Positions 12,362-23,916 of a stretch of 64,000 bases of DNA are shown one piece after another. The stretch's first letter is position 1. Every line of letters starts with the position of its first letter. Below the pieces are notes generated by a model, which had not been told where the DNA came from, did not search any database, and was given only the letters and a program-made list of their open reading frames with translations. A program made the position numbers and the translations under genes. The DNA is taken from contig NGBS01000311.1 in assembly GCA_002245135.1 (NCBI GenBank), forward strand, positions 62,001-126,000. Direction: 5' to 3'. The DNA is from Proteromonas lacertae (taxonomy: Eukaryota; Sar; Bigyra; Opalinata; Proteromonadidae).

Positions 12362-13853
12362 TCATTTTTTACTCATCATCTCTTCCATTTTCTTATTATC
12401 CAAAGCTACTCTCTGTACAGCCATATCTCGAATAATAAACAAGTCAGGACGAGAATCGTACTGTCTAGATACAGTAATAGGACCTGTCGGTGTAGATTCA
12501 GAAATTCTTTTCGATTTCACTGTATTAGCTATCAATCTAGCTTCTACACCATGTTTAGGGTATTTTAAGTCTACTAGATGTTGTCGAGCTCTTCTCTTGA
12601 TGATTATTTCTTCGGTTAGAGTTAAGTGAAAAGGTGATAAATCATTAATCTTTTCTTTCTTTGTTTTTTTCTTTTTACTTTTATTACTACCAGTAGTTTC
12701 ATTGATAATTTCATCAAATTCTAATATTTCTTCATCATCTTCATTTCCTTCCCACATCTGAGTGATTGGATTATAACTCATATTGTTAATGGATATTGCT
12801 TGTGGTGCTTTGAATGGTATATTCTTTATACCAGTCTTAGGATCCTTCTGCGTTGCACTATTGATTAATTCATTTGTTATCTGTTTGTTATTATTATTGT
12901 TTTTGTCATGAATAGGTGAAACTATGGGTGTTTTTATAGTGGTTGTTGTGTTGTTGATTAAATTGGAATTTAGTTTTAATACAGTGGTTGTATCTGCTGT
13001 TAATATGGAGTCTGAATCACTGGTAGTAGCACTCAATGTCTCTTCACCTCCTGACCAATCAAAATCATCATCATAACTCTAAAAATAAATAATATTAAAA
13101 AAAATACTTCAACTGGAATTGATGGTGCTTTTAATGAACCATTACTTGCAGATTTCCTTGACATTTTAAAAAATAATGGTGTTGAACCTGGCGTCCTATT
13201 CATGGAAGACCTACTGCCGGATGATAACTTATCTGACGCTGATGAGGAAGAGATCATTTGTGATGAGTTTATATCATCATCATATACCATTTTGACTGGT
13301 CCTGTATTGGAGGAGTGTCTTTCTGGTGTTGATTTATTGGGTGTTTTATGAACAGTAAACTTATTGTGTGATTTGGCATCTTTAATAGCATCTTTGTTGA
13401 GTAGATAACCTTTCTTTGAAGTATTACTTAGATTGGGAGATAAACATTCTAAAGAGTGATAAAAGAGTTGATAAATACTTTGAATAACTTCTCCATCTCT
13501 TTCTCTACGTTGTGTTTCTTCTATTACATATATTATTTGTATTAAATATACTCTGTATCATTTTTTTAATACGATCTTCAATGTCGTTAATTGTACTATC
13601 TTCACTATAAACAATAATTTAAGATAAAGTTATACTCATCAACTTCAGGTTGTAATAATAAATGAGCAGCTTCATTCAATTCAGGTGATTGAAAAGTATT
13701 TAATCTCTTCTTTGCCGCCTTAATATTGACAAAACATGCTGAAGGAGGTGGAGGAGCAACATGTTTCGGTAGTACAATACCTCCTGCAGGTTGTAGTGAT
13801 GAAAGATTCTCAATCTCACCAAAATCTAAGTCACTATCATCATCAGAATTCAT
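12362..13853 (-). CDS. Unknown Ser/Asp-rich protein (weak Byr4/Bfa1-like features)
   Basis: Four exons on the minus strand: MNSDDDSDLDFGEIENLSS..., introns near 13595-13626, 13525-13556 and 13080-13110 (all GTAT...TAG), and stop TGA at 12362. A Met 12 codons upstream (13889) is also in frame, but 13853 leaves more room for a shared promoter with the divergent tRNase Z gene. Features: an acidic N-terminus, a short predicted coiled coil (INDIEDRIKKMIQ), a Ser-rich middle, SYDDDFDW, and a basic C-terminal part around NPITQMWEGNEDDEEILEF and RDMAVQRVALDNKKMEEMM. The short acidic-aromatic motif plus WEGNE recalls fungal Byr4/Bfa1 mitotic-exit regulators, but this is a weak impression, not an assignment. 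Confidence 0.6.
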
Positions 13854-13936
13854 TTTCGGTAAATTACCAGTTGATATGTAAATTACCACATTTTTTTGTC
13901 ATTTTGGTAAATTTTATTTTATAATTTATCTTTTAC

Positions 13937-16173
13937 ATGAAGGTTGATATTGAGATTATTGGAACTGCAAAAGAAGATTCGCCATCTTCTTTTGTTTATC
14001 ATACTGAAAATTATAGGTATTGTTCATAAAAGTTCAAATTTTGTCTATAGTTTTTTATTCAATGCTGGTGAAGGTACCCAACGTATGTCTCTGGAGAATA
14101 AGATAAAATTATCAAAAGTACAGCATATATTCTTATCGAATTTGAGTTTAGAATGCTGTGGTGGTCTTCTTGGTATTTTATTCGTTTTATAAATGTTTAT
14201 AGGGATGTTACTTACTGTCAATGATATGGGTAAGAAGAATATAACAGTGCATGGTCCACCAGGAACAATTAATTACATTAATTCACTGCGTAAGTTTTTA
14301 ATGATGAGATCAACATTTAATTTGAAAGTAATTGAGTTTGATGAAACAACTACATCAGTCACCTATGATGAATTCACATTTAGAGCAGTATTATTAAAGC
14401 ATGAAAATAGTACTACAGAAAGTGATGAAACTACCTTCAAAAATGACACATTGCTATATTTCATTGAAGTAAAATTAAAAGGAACATTCTTAGCAGCAAA
14501 AGCACAACATTTTGGTATTCCAAAAGGTAAATTATGGGGTGAATTATCAAGAGGAAATACAATTGATTATAATGGAAGAATTATTTATCCAGAAGAAGTA
14601 ATAGACCAATCAGAAATTTCTCCTGTTGTTGGATATTTGACATTACCTTCACTTGGATATATGATATCATTAATACAAAAATTACCATTTATCAAAAAGT
14701 TTTATGAAGAAGAAAAAGAAAAGAATAGGAAAGAGATATTGTATTTTATTCATAATACTCCATTTGATGTATTAAATTATAATCAATATAAAGAGTTATT
14801 AAACATGTTGCAGGAGTTAGAAAATGAGAATAATACAAATATAATTCATTTGTTAATAAATAAAGTGATGTGTGAACAAATACCACCATTTGTAGCTCAA
14901 TATGCTTTATTAAAAGTATATAATAAAATCATACCAAATCAAGTTTCCATTCCATATGTTCCAACCAATACAAATGATGATACTTTAGTAATAAATAATT
15001 CTGAAAATATTAAAATGTTAAAGAAATATATTGTAGTTGATCAATTAATGGTAGTTCATATTTTACCTTCAAAATTAAAAGGAACAACAGACAATTCCAG
15101 AATAATCAAATTACCAACAGATGAAGAGATAAATGAATCATATAACAACAAATTAATAGAAGAAACACTGGAGAAATATAATTGGAAAGAGCAATATAAT
15201 AATTATATATCTCATGAAAATAACTCATCAGCTTTACCATCCAATACAAGAATAGTATTTTGTGGAACAGGTTGTGCTTTACCATCCAAGTTTCGTAATG
15301 TTAGTGGATTATATATGAATATTGATAACAAATATGGAATGTTCTTTGATTGTGGTGAAGGTAGTTATGGTCAATTATACAGAGCTTATGGTGAAGAAAG
15401 AATAAATGAAGTGATTAGGAATATGAAGTTGATTTATATATCACACAACCATGTTGATCATCATTTAGGTGTTTCAAAAATTATATCGTTACAAAGTACA
15501 TCAAATCCAATTACTATAATAGGTGGTGAATTGTTAATGAATTATTTGAATGAATATTCATTAATAGAGAATAGGTTAAGAAATAAATATAATTATATTT
15601 TAGTGACTGAATTTAATGAAAAGAAATCAATAAAAGGAATATTTAACAATGAAGAGGATATTACTATTCAAACTGTAAAAGTAGCTCATTGTGAAGATAG
15701 TCATGCTATATTTTTACAACATAACCAAGCCAATGGCAAACCTTACAGTATTTTATATTCAGGTGATTGTAATGCAGCTTTACATACAGAAAAGTTTTAT
15801 GAAATTGCACAAGTATATATATTTTTATTGTTAATAGAATGCTACACTGATGATTCATGAAGGTACATTTATTGATGCTAAACTAGCTGATGCTAAATTT
15901 CACACAACAATCAATCAAGTGTTAGAAACAGGAAAGAAGTTGAATGCATATAGAATCATCACCACTCATTTCAGTCAAAGATATCCAAAGACATATCTGT
16001 TTGTTACAGATGAAGAGAGAGAAAAAGCACATAATGGTGGTAAATATCTTACTGCTAATGATTTGTTATCAATTCCACTATGCTCTCTAGAATGGCTATT
16101 CAACATTGTACCAATACTGGAAGATATCTTCAAAGATACAGAAGATGAGGATGTTAAAGATACAGATGAATAG
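13937..16173 (+). CDS. ELAC2: Long-form tRNase Z (ELAC2 type)
   Basis: The endonuclease that removes the 3' trailer of tRNA precursors in nucleus and mitochondria. Four exons after removing introns 14017-14050, 14173-14202 and 15813-15837 (34, 30 and 25 nt), giving about 715 residues, in the size range of eukaryotic long forms. The N-terminal half is a degenerate metallo-beta-lactamase fold (FLFNAGEGTQRMSLENKIKL, then GGLLGMLLTVNDMGKKN, then VHGPPGT). The C-terminal half is catalytic: GTGCALPSKFRNVSG, FFDCGEGSYGQL, and SHNHVDHHLGV, which supplies the metal-binding HxHxDH; later YSGDC, HEGTF and THFSQRYP. No motif is missing and the frame is unbroken. Its start is only 83 bp from the divergent upstream gene, implying a very short bidirectional promoter. 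Confidence 0.95.
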
Positions 16174-16314
16174 CATGTCAATTTTTGTTTCTTAACATCC
16201 TTTGAGATTTAAGAATGTTGTATGTTGAGTGTTTAGTTTTTTTTTGAAAATTTTTAAAAATTCATAATAAAAATATAGTCGTTTTAAACAATCAAAAAAA
16301 TATATCTTTAAAAT

Positions 16315-18955
16315 ATGAAGCGAGCACCTCCTAAATCTGCTCCAAAAGGTCATAAACGATCTACCAGCAGTATTGGCCAGGATGATAGCGAAGGTTATGA
16401 TTATTTGATCCATAATCTGTCAAATTCTAATCAAGTATGAATGAATTAATAATGTTTAGATTGTTCCCACTTTAAGAACGGTAATAGAGCAAAAATGGGA
16501 AATGAAATTCCACGAAACACTTGAGAAGTTTATATCTGAAGAAGATGGGTATATTGTGTTTATATAATATTATAATAGCACTATTCGTGAAGTGTGTAAT
16601 ACATATTTCAGAGATTTTGGTACTTCAGTCCAGCAGATTCTTTCAATGAAGAGAGATGCAACTAATTTGAAGGTATTTTAAATTGTTATTATGTAATATA
16701 AATAGAATGAATTAAAGGGATTCCATCAAGGAGTAGGAAAAACTATAATGAAGTATAAATTCAAATCAATTATAATTTACCTTTGTATAGATTAAGTGAA
16801 AAAGCTAAAGATCTAAGCAGCACAAAATTAAAAACCAAAAACATGGATTCAAGTGTAGATATCCTTCAAATCTGTCAAAAGATAATCAATATAGCTAAAA
16901 AATCTCAAGAGCAAATGAGTGATAGAAAGATCTTCCCAGCTTTGAAATCAATGGATGCCATGAGAACGCTGTTAGTGAAATTACCAACATGCCAATTTAA
17001 AAATCATATGAATTCATTTATACAGCAGACAGTGAATAATGTTAAAGTATTTTATTATATAATATAATATTCATTTTATTTTATATTAAAATATAAATAG
17101 CATTCTGCAGTTAAAGATTTCGAAGATTGGGCAACAAATGTAGGTTCAGCAGCTGAAGATCAAGGTAGAGCAATCTTCCAAGAATATTTACGAGTTCATG
17201 CTCAAATGAAAGAAAGTGAAATAATCGAATTAACAGGTGAAATGACAAATAGCCATACTCGATATACAAATGATTTACATGAAATAGATTTCACCGTAGT
17301 TTATGAATCAATACATATCCACGAATATTTACACTGTAAAGATGATTTTGTTCGTCAATATAAAGAGATTCGAACTCATTATTGTGATCCAAATAGTCTA
17401 GCGAATTGTAATTTAAAGAAAATTGATAGTAATGAATTCTTATCGAATTATCCATCACTATTATTTAGAGTGATGGGATTCTTTATAACTGAATTGAGTT
17501 TAATCCAACAACATGCTTCATTATTTACAATCGAAGAATTACAATCGTTATGGCATAAATTTTGGAATGCTTTTGATGTAGTTTTAAAAGCACAAATTCC
17601 ATTATTTGATGATCCAAAGAATCTATTTCAAATGAGAGTATATAGAATTATATTATATATATTATATATTATTATTATTATAAATATAGTCATTTCTGAA
17701 TTATTTCCGATTAATAATGGCTGGACATCCATTCAATTTCCCTACAGATGCTGTGATGTCTTCATTATCATTATATTTAAATACTTTTGGAGATTTAGTA
17801 ATTCGTGGATCTCAGAAAGAAGTAACTTCGATAATAATAGATGAAGATTTCTCTCCTTATATAGTAAATGATATAAGCGAATATCATAATGTAATAGAGA
17901 GATATGGAATAGAAGATGAAGAAATGAATGGTAAAATAGGAAGTGATATAACATTCCCACTTAGTCATTCATTTACGAAATTAGTTCCCAAAGTATGTCA
18001 ATTAGTAGAGAAATCAATGAATCAATTATTAGAATATATTGATAAAGATGCTGAAGATGAAGGAGTAACGAAAGATATAAGTGATGTATTGAGTAAAGTG
18101 TTAATTGATGTAAATAGACAATTATATGGAATGATTCAACGTCAGACTGATGTTCATATTCCTTATGCTTGTTATGTATTACTAGATGCTAATTTCTTAT
18201 CTAAAGCTTGTGTGAGATTTGATGAAGTATTAAGAAATGGTTTTTCCTTTACGAATATAAATATAGGTGCAAATAATGGAGGATATCATCAAATTCAATA
18301 CTTTGATGATTGTCGTGTAGAATTTAGTCAAACTGAATTGGCGATGCATGAGATGATACCTCGATTAATCGATAAACAAGTGAATATGTATATAAAAGAA
18401 GGAGGTAATATCGATTGGTATACTGATAAAATCAGTCCAAATGGAAATGCTTATGTGAATGATATAGTAGATTATATTCAAGCAACATTTTTCACTTTAA
18501 ATAGTTTTCCTGAATCTTTAAAACAATCAATAATATTCAACACAATGAGACAATTATCAAAGAAATTAATCTCATTAGTAACTGATGTGAATGTAAAGAA
18601 AGTGAGTATGATGGGTTTATTTAATTTAAATTACGATTTATTAAAATTAGAACAATTTGCTGAAGAATTAGAAATAGCGAATTTACGATCTTGTTTTGTT
18701 CCACATCGTCAATTGATGGATTTATTACTATCTGGTGAAGTTGGAAGATATATGTCTTATCAATTAAGGCAAACATTATATCCAGAGATAGATATGGAAG
18801 CTTTACATGATATTTTAGTGAAATATCGAGAACCTGTAAATGCTAGTAATTTATTTAATAGCATATTAGGAAAAGATAAGGATAAGATAAAGATGCCTCA
18901 AATCAAGAAGAAAGAATGTGAAGATTTAATAAAATACTTAGAGAATGAGATGTGA
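16315..18955 (+). CDS. SEC15: Exocyst subunit Sec15 (EXOC6)
   Basis: The exocyst tethers secretory vesicles to the plasma membrane; Sec15 links it to Rab GTPases. Splicing introns that begin at ~16435, ~16548, ~16675, ~16753, ~17047 and ~17640 (all GTAT...TAG) gives one frame of about 800 residues starting MKRAPPKSAPKGHKRS. The N-terminal third carries helices such as FRDFGTSVQQILSMKRDATN, typical of the coiled-coil CorEx part. The C-terminal half aligns by eye with the Sec15 C-terminal domain: FPESLKQSIIFNTMRQLSKK, VKKVSMMGLFNLNYDLLKLE, and FVPHRQLMDLLLSGEVGRYM, which occupies the place of the family's LRQLLDLF segment. It ends in TGA TAA. No frame break. Confidence in the family is high; residue-level alignment was not possible. 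Confidence 0.85.
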
Positions 18956-19043
18956 TAAATATAATTAATAAAACTATATAAATGTTTATTGTTAATTGTT
19001 AATTGTATTTGTTTAATGAGTTTATTGAATTAAAAAAAGCTTG

Positions 19044-19149
19044 ATTCTTGTTTGACATTTCAAAATGAAATTTTCAAAAATTGAAGATGTTGCTGAGTAT
19101 TTAAAAAGTGCTTATGATATTGATTTGAATGTATGAGTTATATGTGATG
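19044..19149 (+). repeat. Left copy of direct repeat: detached first exon of the pseudokinase gene
   Basis: This 106-bp stretch matches 32172-32277 with few differences. It holds the 5' leader, the ATG at 19065 with 22 codons (MKFSKIEDVAEYLKSAYDID) and the beginning of the first intron, but no kinase follows; a block of glycosyltransferase genes starts instead. It is therefore a stranded duplicate of the 5' end of the gene at 32193 and marks the left border of the cassette. Confidence 0.9.
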
Positions 19150-19430
19150 TACATAGTGTAAATATTAAATCAACTATATTAACTGTAAAGATATGTGTAA
19201 AAATGTTATTATTCCATGACAAATTCATATAGATCAATTATATTATTGCATGATATTAGAATGATGTTATTGTATAAAATATTTAGATGATATTAGTCTA
19301 TTATATAATTATAATCAGTGGTCAAGAAGAATATATTATGCAATTGTATAATAATCATTTATTAATTACATTAATAGTATAATAATATTTAATAATTCTA
19401 TTAATAATACATATTTGAGGTTTTTATTTA

Positions 19431-20255
19431 ATGTTAGATAAAATGAATATATATATATCAATTGTATTTATTATTTTCGTCAGCTTAATTATTTTTATAT
19501 ATTATATTTATATTAAGAGAAAAAAGAATATTATTTATAAAACAGTTAATAAGTTTCCTATATTAACTATATCTATTACAGCATGTAATAGGTATAATTA
19601 CTTAAATCAGACATTAAATGCTTTTTATAGGCATTTACATTATTATGAAAAAGAAATAGACTACAACATACTGTTTTTTGATCAGGGAACTGTTGAAAGA
19701 GAAGAAGTAATTAAAAAATACAATATTAAGAACTCATTTCTATTTAATCCAAGTGGTATGGAATTGAGTTTTGATACTCTATTTTCATATTTATATACAG
19801 AGTATGTATTTCTACTTGAAGAAGATTGGGTTGTTGATAATAATGTTGAAAAGGAAATTTTCCATCCATCATTTTTATATGAAGCAATACTATTATTATC
19901 TGTTGTAAAGAAAATATATGGAATAGTAATTAGAGAAACTGATCATTTTCAAATACATGAAACAATGAATGTAACAACTAAAATGGGTAAACATACTTTG
20001 TATATTGGATTATTAAAATTACAGTATGCTTTTACGAATGGTGCAAGTGTATATAGGACAAAAAATCTAAAGGAAATTGGTGTTTATACAGGTGAAAAAC
20101 TAGTTTCAGATATATTCTTAAATAAAGGATATAAATTAGGCTTTACATATAAAGGAAGAAATGGAAGTAAAGATGATATTCATATTCAACATGTGATGGA
20201 TCATATAGGTTTTCGTACATCTAAATCTGCAATATGTAGTGTAGCTTTATATTAA
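19431..20255 (+). CDS. Type II membrane glycosyltransferase-like protein
   Basis: A single-exon gene, 274 residues. Residues ~6-28 form a membrane anchor (ISIVFIIFVSLIIFIYYIY) after a very short cytosolic end, the type II layout of Golgi glycosyltransferases. Then come LTISITACNRYNYLNQTLNA, a GT-A-like start (TxCNRxxxLxxTL), and FLLEEDWVVD, an acidic Glu-Glu-Asp-Trp motif where a nucleotide-sugar-binding DxD-type motif is expected. The fold resembles GT2-like glycosyltransferases; donor and acceptor are unknown. A second Met at 19443 is also possible as the start. It opens a cassette of similar small membrane enzymes. Confidence 0.7.
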   Translation: MLDKMNIYISIVFIIFVSLIIFIYYIYIKRKKNIIYKTVNKFPILTISITACNRYNYLNQTLNAFYRHLHYYEKEIDYNILFFDQGTVEREEVIKKYNIKNSFLFNPSGMELSFDTLFSYLYTEYVFLLEEDWVVDNNVEKEIFHPSFLYEAILLLSVVKKIYGIVIRETDHFQIHETMNVTTKMGKHTLYIGLLKLQYAFTNGASVYRTKNLKEIGVYTGEKLVSDIFLNKGYKLGFTYKGRNGSKDDIHIQHVMDHIGFRTSKSAICSVALY

Positions 20256-20766
20256 AAATCGCAAGTATAAATATGGATTTTTGTTAATTATTCAATGTTA
20301 TTCTATTAATTTTATTAGTTTTTAATAAACACGAAAGTGAGAGGCACAACAGATAGACGCTTATTTTGGAAAAGCACGTCAATTTCGTGTTTTGTGCCTT
20401 TCGTTGTCCAGTTTATAATATTACTCAATATTCAAAATCTAAAATCATTTTTGATTAACTCTGAAAGCGTAAAGTTAGAGAGTTAGATGGATGATAGCTA
20501 AATTGCAGAAATCTAGTAAATGTTATACAAAGAACATTATCTAAATATGGTATTTCATTAGGCAAGGTTTATAATATTTCTTTAAAACATTCAGGTGTTG
20601 TACCAAACACTATAAAAATTAATTTTTGTTATACTATGTGAATGTCTTCGTTTGTAAGGATAAAGTTAACAAATAATGAAAGAACTAATATTAAAAATAA
20701 AATATAAATTGGATATTCTGACAACATTCCAGCTATAATATAAGAATATGAATTATTTACATCTAA
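20256..20766 (+). pseudogene. Gap with a short decayed reading frame
   Basis: About 510 bp. From ~20518 one frame reads NVIQRTLSKYGISLGKVYNI and continues past an in-frame TGA at ~20639 to TAA near 20704. It looks like a remnant of a gene of the surrounding cassette, but I cannot name a family. The first 260 bp are low-complexity AT-rich DNA. Confidence 0.3.
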
Positions 20767-21558
20767 ATGGTTTATTTATTTATATTACTGATTATATGCC
20801 TTTCTATGTTTGTTATTATTTTATTGCAATATAGTAACAAAAATAGATTTGATTTAAAGAAATTTGTCGTAAATAAAGAGATGAAGAAAGAAATATCATC
20901 ACTATTATCAAGTTGTAATACACAAAATAAAAATGAAAGTGAAATATACAGCCAAGGAGATTATGTGAAATTTATGAATAATTTGTCTTGTAAGTGTAAA
21001 GGAATTGGATATTGGGGTGGATTTTGTTTAAATAAAGATAGAATATATGTGGGAGGTAATCATGAGCATGATGTTGGTTTAGCAAATATCTTAGCAGAGA
21101 TATTTCAAAACAAAACGGTTGTTGATTTGGGATCTGGTTTAGGATGGTATTGCCCAATTATATCTAAAAAATCCAAAGTGTGTGATCAATATGATGGATC
21201 AGTTAATATAGAAGAAGCTACTAATGGTAGAGTTAAATATTTAAATTTAGCTCAGCCAATAGAGTTTGATTGTAATTATGATATAGTAATGTCACTTGAA
21301 GTAGCTGAACATATACCACAAACATATGAAGAAGTATATGTGAATAATCTTGTAAAGTGTAGTAGAGAAGGAATACTAATAACATGGAGTAGAATTGGTC
21401 AAGGAGGACATTTTCATGTAAATAATAAAGATAGAAATGATGTAATTAGATTATTTGAGAGTAAAGGATTGAGATATATAAATGAAACTACTTACATGAT
21501 AAAAAATACAACAAAAATAGATTGGTTGAGGGATAATGTATTATATTTTTCAAAATAA
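20767..21558 (+). CDS. Membrane-anchored SAM-dependent methyltransferase
   Basis: 263 residues, one exon. An N-terminal membrane anchor (VYLFILLIICLSMFVIILLQ) precedes a class I methyltransferase core: VVDLGSGLGWYCPIIS is the glycine-rich SAM-binding loop, DQYDGS the acidic strand-2 end, and DIVMSLEVAEHIP the post-strand-4 motif. The anchor suggests a Golgi or ER lumen enzyme that methylates sugars or lipids made by the neighbouring transferases; the substrate is inferred only. A damaged inverted copy lies at 30901-31617. Confidence 0.85.
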   Translation: MVYLFILLIICLSMFVIILLQYSNKNRFDLKKFVVNKEMKKEISSLLSSCNTQNKNESEIYSQGDYVKFMNNLSCKCKGIGYWGGFCLNKDRIYVGGNHEHDVGLANILAEIFQNKTVVDLGSGLGWYCPIISKKSKVCDQYDGSVNIEEATNGRVKYLNLAQPIEFDCNYDIVMSLEVAEHIPQTYEEVYVNNLVKCSREGILITWSRIGQGGHFHVNNKDRNDVIRLFESKGLRYINETTYMIKNTTKIDWLRDNVLYFSK

Positions 21559-21588
21559 CATCTCTCTCACTTTGTTATAGAAGTATAG
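20879..21588 (+). repeat. Left arm of the methyltransferase inverted duplication
   Basis: This segment, from inside the methyltransferase gene to ~30 bp past its stop, is repeated on the opposite strand at 30901-31617 with only scattered differences. The two arms enclose most of the cassette (21.6-30.9 kb). Confidence 0.85.
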
Positions 21589-21732
21589 ATTTAATGTTAT
21601 TATTTATCATTATTATAAAAACATTACAAGAAAAATTGTTGTAAATGAAATACTAGTAAATAATATTAACCACAATGACTTTAGATAATACAAATACAAA
21701 TAAGGGAGTATTTAATATTTATTATTTTAGTA

Positions 21733-22119
21733 ATGTTAATTTTAATGTATTTGTATAATAATAATCATAATAAAGAATGTGTAATTAATGATGTAATAAA
21801 CTCACACATTCTTCCAATCTATAAATTAGGTAAAAACAAGCATATCACATCAGCTCATTATATAGATTATGAAAATTATATCAATTTAATTATTTATTCA
21901 GATTCAAAAAATATTGAATTTAGCAGATGTGTAATTGTGTATCATAAATTTAAAGACGAATGTAAAGCCAAAATGCAATATGAAGGAAGTAATTACTATT
22001 ATCGAATAGAGTTAAAAACTAGAAAGGATAAAAAGCCTTTGCTTTTGTTTTTGAATAATTTAACAATAAAATTTAACAATAAAAAACGAATAGACACAGA
22101 TTCATTTGTAGTGTGTTAA
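21733..22119 (+). pseudogene. Truncated N-terminal copy of the GT92-like gene
   Basis: 128 codons: a short hydrophobic start, then a stretch matching 25023-25353 with one visible mismatch. The copy stops at TAA two codons after the duplicated part ends, so it has lost the catalytic half (the VLDVDEILWP region of the intact gene at 24933). It is a recent partial duplicate, probably without function, although a short membrane-anchored peptide could be made. Confidence 0.8.
21787..22117 (+). repeat. 331-bp direct repeat, copy 1
   Basis: Nearly identical to 25023-25353 (offset 3,236 bp; one difference seen, a C/T near 21841). It is coding in both places, but only the second copy continues into a full gene. 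Such identity indicates a recent duplication or gene conversion. Confidence 0.93.
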
Positions 22120-22893
22120 TGTCATTATTTTATGAATCTAAACCAATAAGTATTAATACAAAGAATAATATAATATACTAGTAATAAATTGGGATGAATT
22201 TGATTTATTTTATCATATACCAAATTATAATATAACATCAAAGTCATACAATTCTAGTTATTTGTTTTCATTATGCCCATTTAATAGTGAATCGCTAAAT
22301 AGTATAAAAGAGTTGAAGTATATATCATTTACATACATATAGTGTGATTTATTAGTAGGAATAATAAATAACTTAAGATTATCTAAGAATCTAAAGGATA
22401 TATTCAACAAAATGTTAATCGTTAATAAACATATAACAAAAGATGTTAATCTGTTTTTATCAAAGTATAGGTTAGTAGATTATATTGGAGTGCAAATGAG
22501 AGTAGGAAATGATGATTTACATGAAAGACAATTTTCAGTTTATATGATATAAAAATGATGATAGATTTGGCAAGAAGAAATAAGAAATATAAGAAATGGT
22601 TTTTAACAGGAGATTCACTGAGATTAAAACTGAATATAAGCAAAACATATAAACAAGTCATTTTATTTTCCAAGAACATATCTATACACTTTGCTTATAA
22701 TTTAAAAGAATCATCAATTATTATTGAACATGAAATGTTGTCAAAATCAAAATTTCTTATAATTTCAAAAAGTACATATGGATTAACATCTATGCTAAAG
22801 TCTGGTTTGTTATTATCCAAACATAATTTGAGTTATGAAGTAGAATATGGGTTAATATTTAATATGAAAAGTAAGTTTAGCAAGTTTCAGTAA
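22120..22893 (+). pseudogene. Decayed fucosyltransferase-like gene
   Basis: From ~22185 a frame reads VINWDEFDLFYHIPNYNITS, passes an in-frame TAG near 22340, and includes YIGVQMRVGNDDLHERQF, which resembles the GxQxR donor-binding motif of GT37/GT11 fucosyltransferases. It then meets TAA and must change frame at ~22555 to continue MIDLARRNKKYKKWFLTGDS through LSKSKFLIISKSTYGLTSML to TAA at 22893. At least one stop and one frame change are present, so it is probably dead. The family assignment is moderate, based on two short motifs in the right order. Confidence 0.5.
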
Positions 22894-22901
22894 TATTTTA
22901 T

Positions 22902-23885
22902 ATGGATAGAATTAATGAGTATGGTATTATATACTTACTTATATTAATTATAATAATGATTATATATATTATAATTTATGTAAACTATGATGAATCTGAG
23001 ATATTATTTAAAAGCATTGTCATGAAAGAATTGTTTTACATTAGAAATACAACCGATAATAACTTACCAATATTATATAGTAGAAGATACACATCTGAAT
23101 CATACTATGTGAAGAATAAGACATTAATCAAAATGGAGAATAAAACAGTGAATTATAATACAAACTTTATCAAAAGACAGTCTAAAATCTTAGTTGCAAT
23201 TCATTCTCACATATCATTGTTTTATCATAGATATGTCTTTAGAAAAATATACAAAATATATAGGGATATTCAAGTATTATTTTTTATAGCATTAGATTAT
23301 AATCAAACATTAAACTCTCAGTTGTTAAAAGAAATGAAAATTTATCAAGATATTGTTCTATTCAATTTCAATTGCAATTATTATAATCTACATTTTTTAA
23401 CATATAATTTTCTTAAATGGGTTAAGAAGTATAAAAGTTTGTATGATGTGATAGTTAAACAGGATACTGATACATTTGTTAATATTCATATACTTCAATT
23501 AATGATAAAACAAGTGTTAAATAAAAACAATAAATCATTTGTTTTAGGATATATATGGGGATATGAAAATGTGAATATAAGATATCCTAGCGGAATGTCA
23601 TATGTATTTTTATCAAAATCAATTGATAAATTAGTTGTTCATTTAGATGAAGAATTCGATAGAGTGTATTATGGTTATCCTGAAGATATGTTTTTTGGAA
23701 GATTGGCAAGAAGAGCAAATTTCGATTTTATTGATGCTAATTTTACCTTTAATTACACTATATATATAGAAATTCCTAATATTATATTTGATGCAAAAAA
23801 GATATATATGATTCACTGGTTGAGAATTTCTGAAATAGCATTTTTACATTTGAATTGCAGCAACAGAAGGAATTTCGAAGTATAA
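22902..23885 (+). CDS. GT31-like (beta-1,3-galactosyltransferase family) membrane enzyme
   Basis: 327 residues, single exon. The N-terminal anchor is YLLILIIIMIIYIIIYV. The lumenal part carries the GT31 signature order: FRKIYKIYRDIQVLFFIALD, then IYQDIVLFNFNCNYYNLHFL (the family's 'DI-x-FDF-x-DsY-NLT' region), then VIVKQDTDTFVNI with the metal-binding DxD (DTD), then YPSGMSYVFLS and YPEDMFFGRLA. Members transfer Gal or GlcNAc in beta-1,3 linkage in the Golgi; sugar specificity cannot be read here. A diverged relative is at 29551-30516 on the other strand. Confidence 0.85.
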   Translation: MDRINEYGIIYLLILIIIMIIYIIIYVNYDESEILFKSIVMKELFYIRNTTDNNLPILYSRRYTSESYYVKNKTLIKMENKTVNYNTNFIKRQSKILVAIHSHISLFYHRYVFRKIYKIYRDIQVLFFIALDYNQTLNSQLLKEMKIYQDIVLFNFNCNYYNLHFLTYNFLKWVKKYKSLYDVIVKQDTDTFVNIHILQLMIKQVLNKNNKSFVLGYIWGYENVNIRYPSGMSYVFLSKSIDKLVVHLDEEFDRVYYGYPEDMFFGRLARRANFDFIDANFTFNYTIYIEIPNIIFDAKKIYMIHWLRISEIAFLHLNCSNRRNFEV

Positions 23886-23916
23886 TTTATATATAAATTC
23901 ATATTGGTTGTAAGAA

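Noticed and set aside
17640-17705. Membrane segment in the middle of Sec15
   Set aside because: It is translation of an AT-rich intron (GTATAT...ATATAG); the exon frames join in phase when it is removed.
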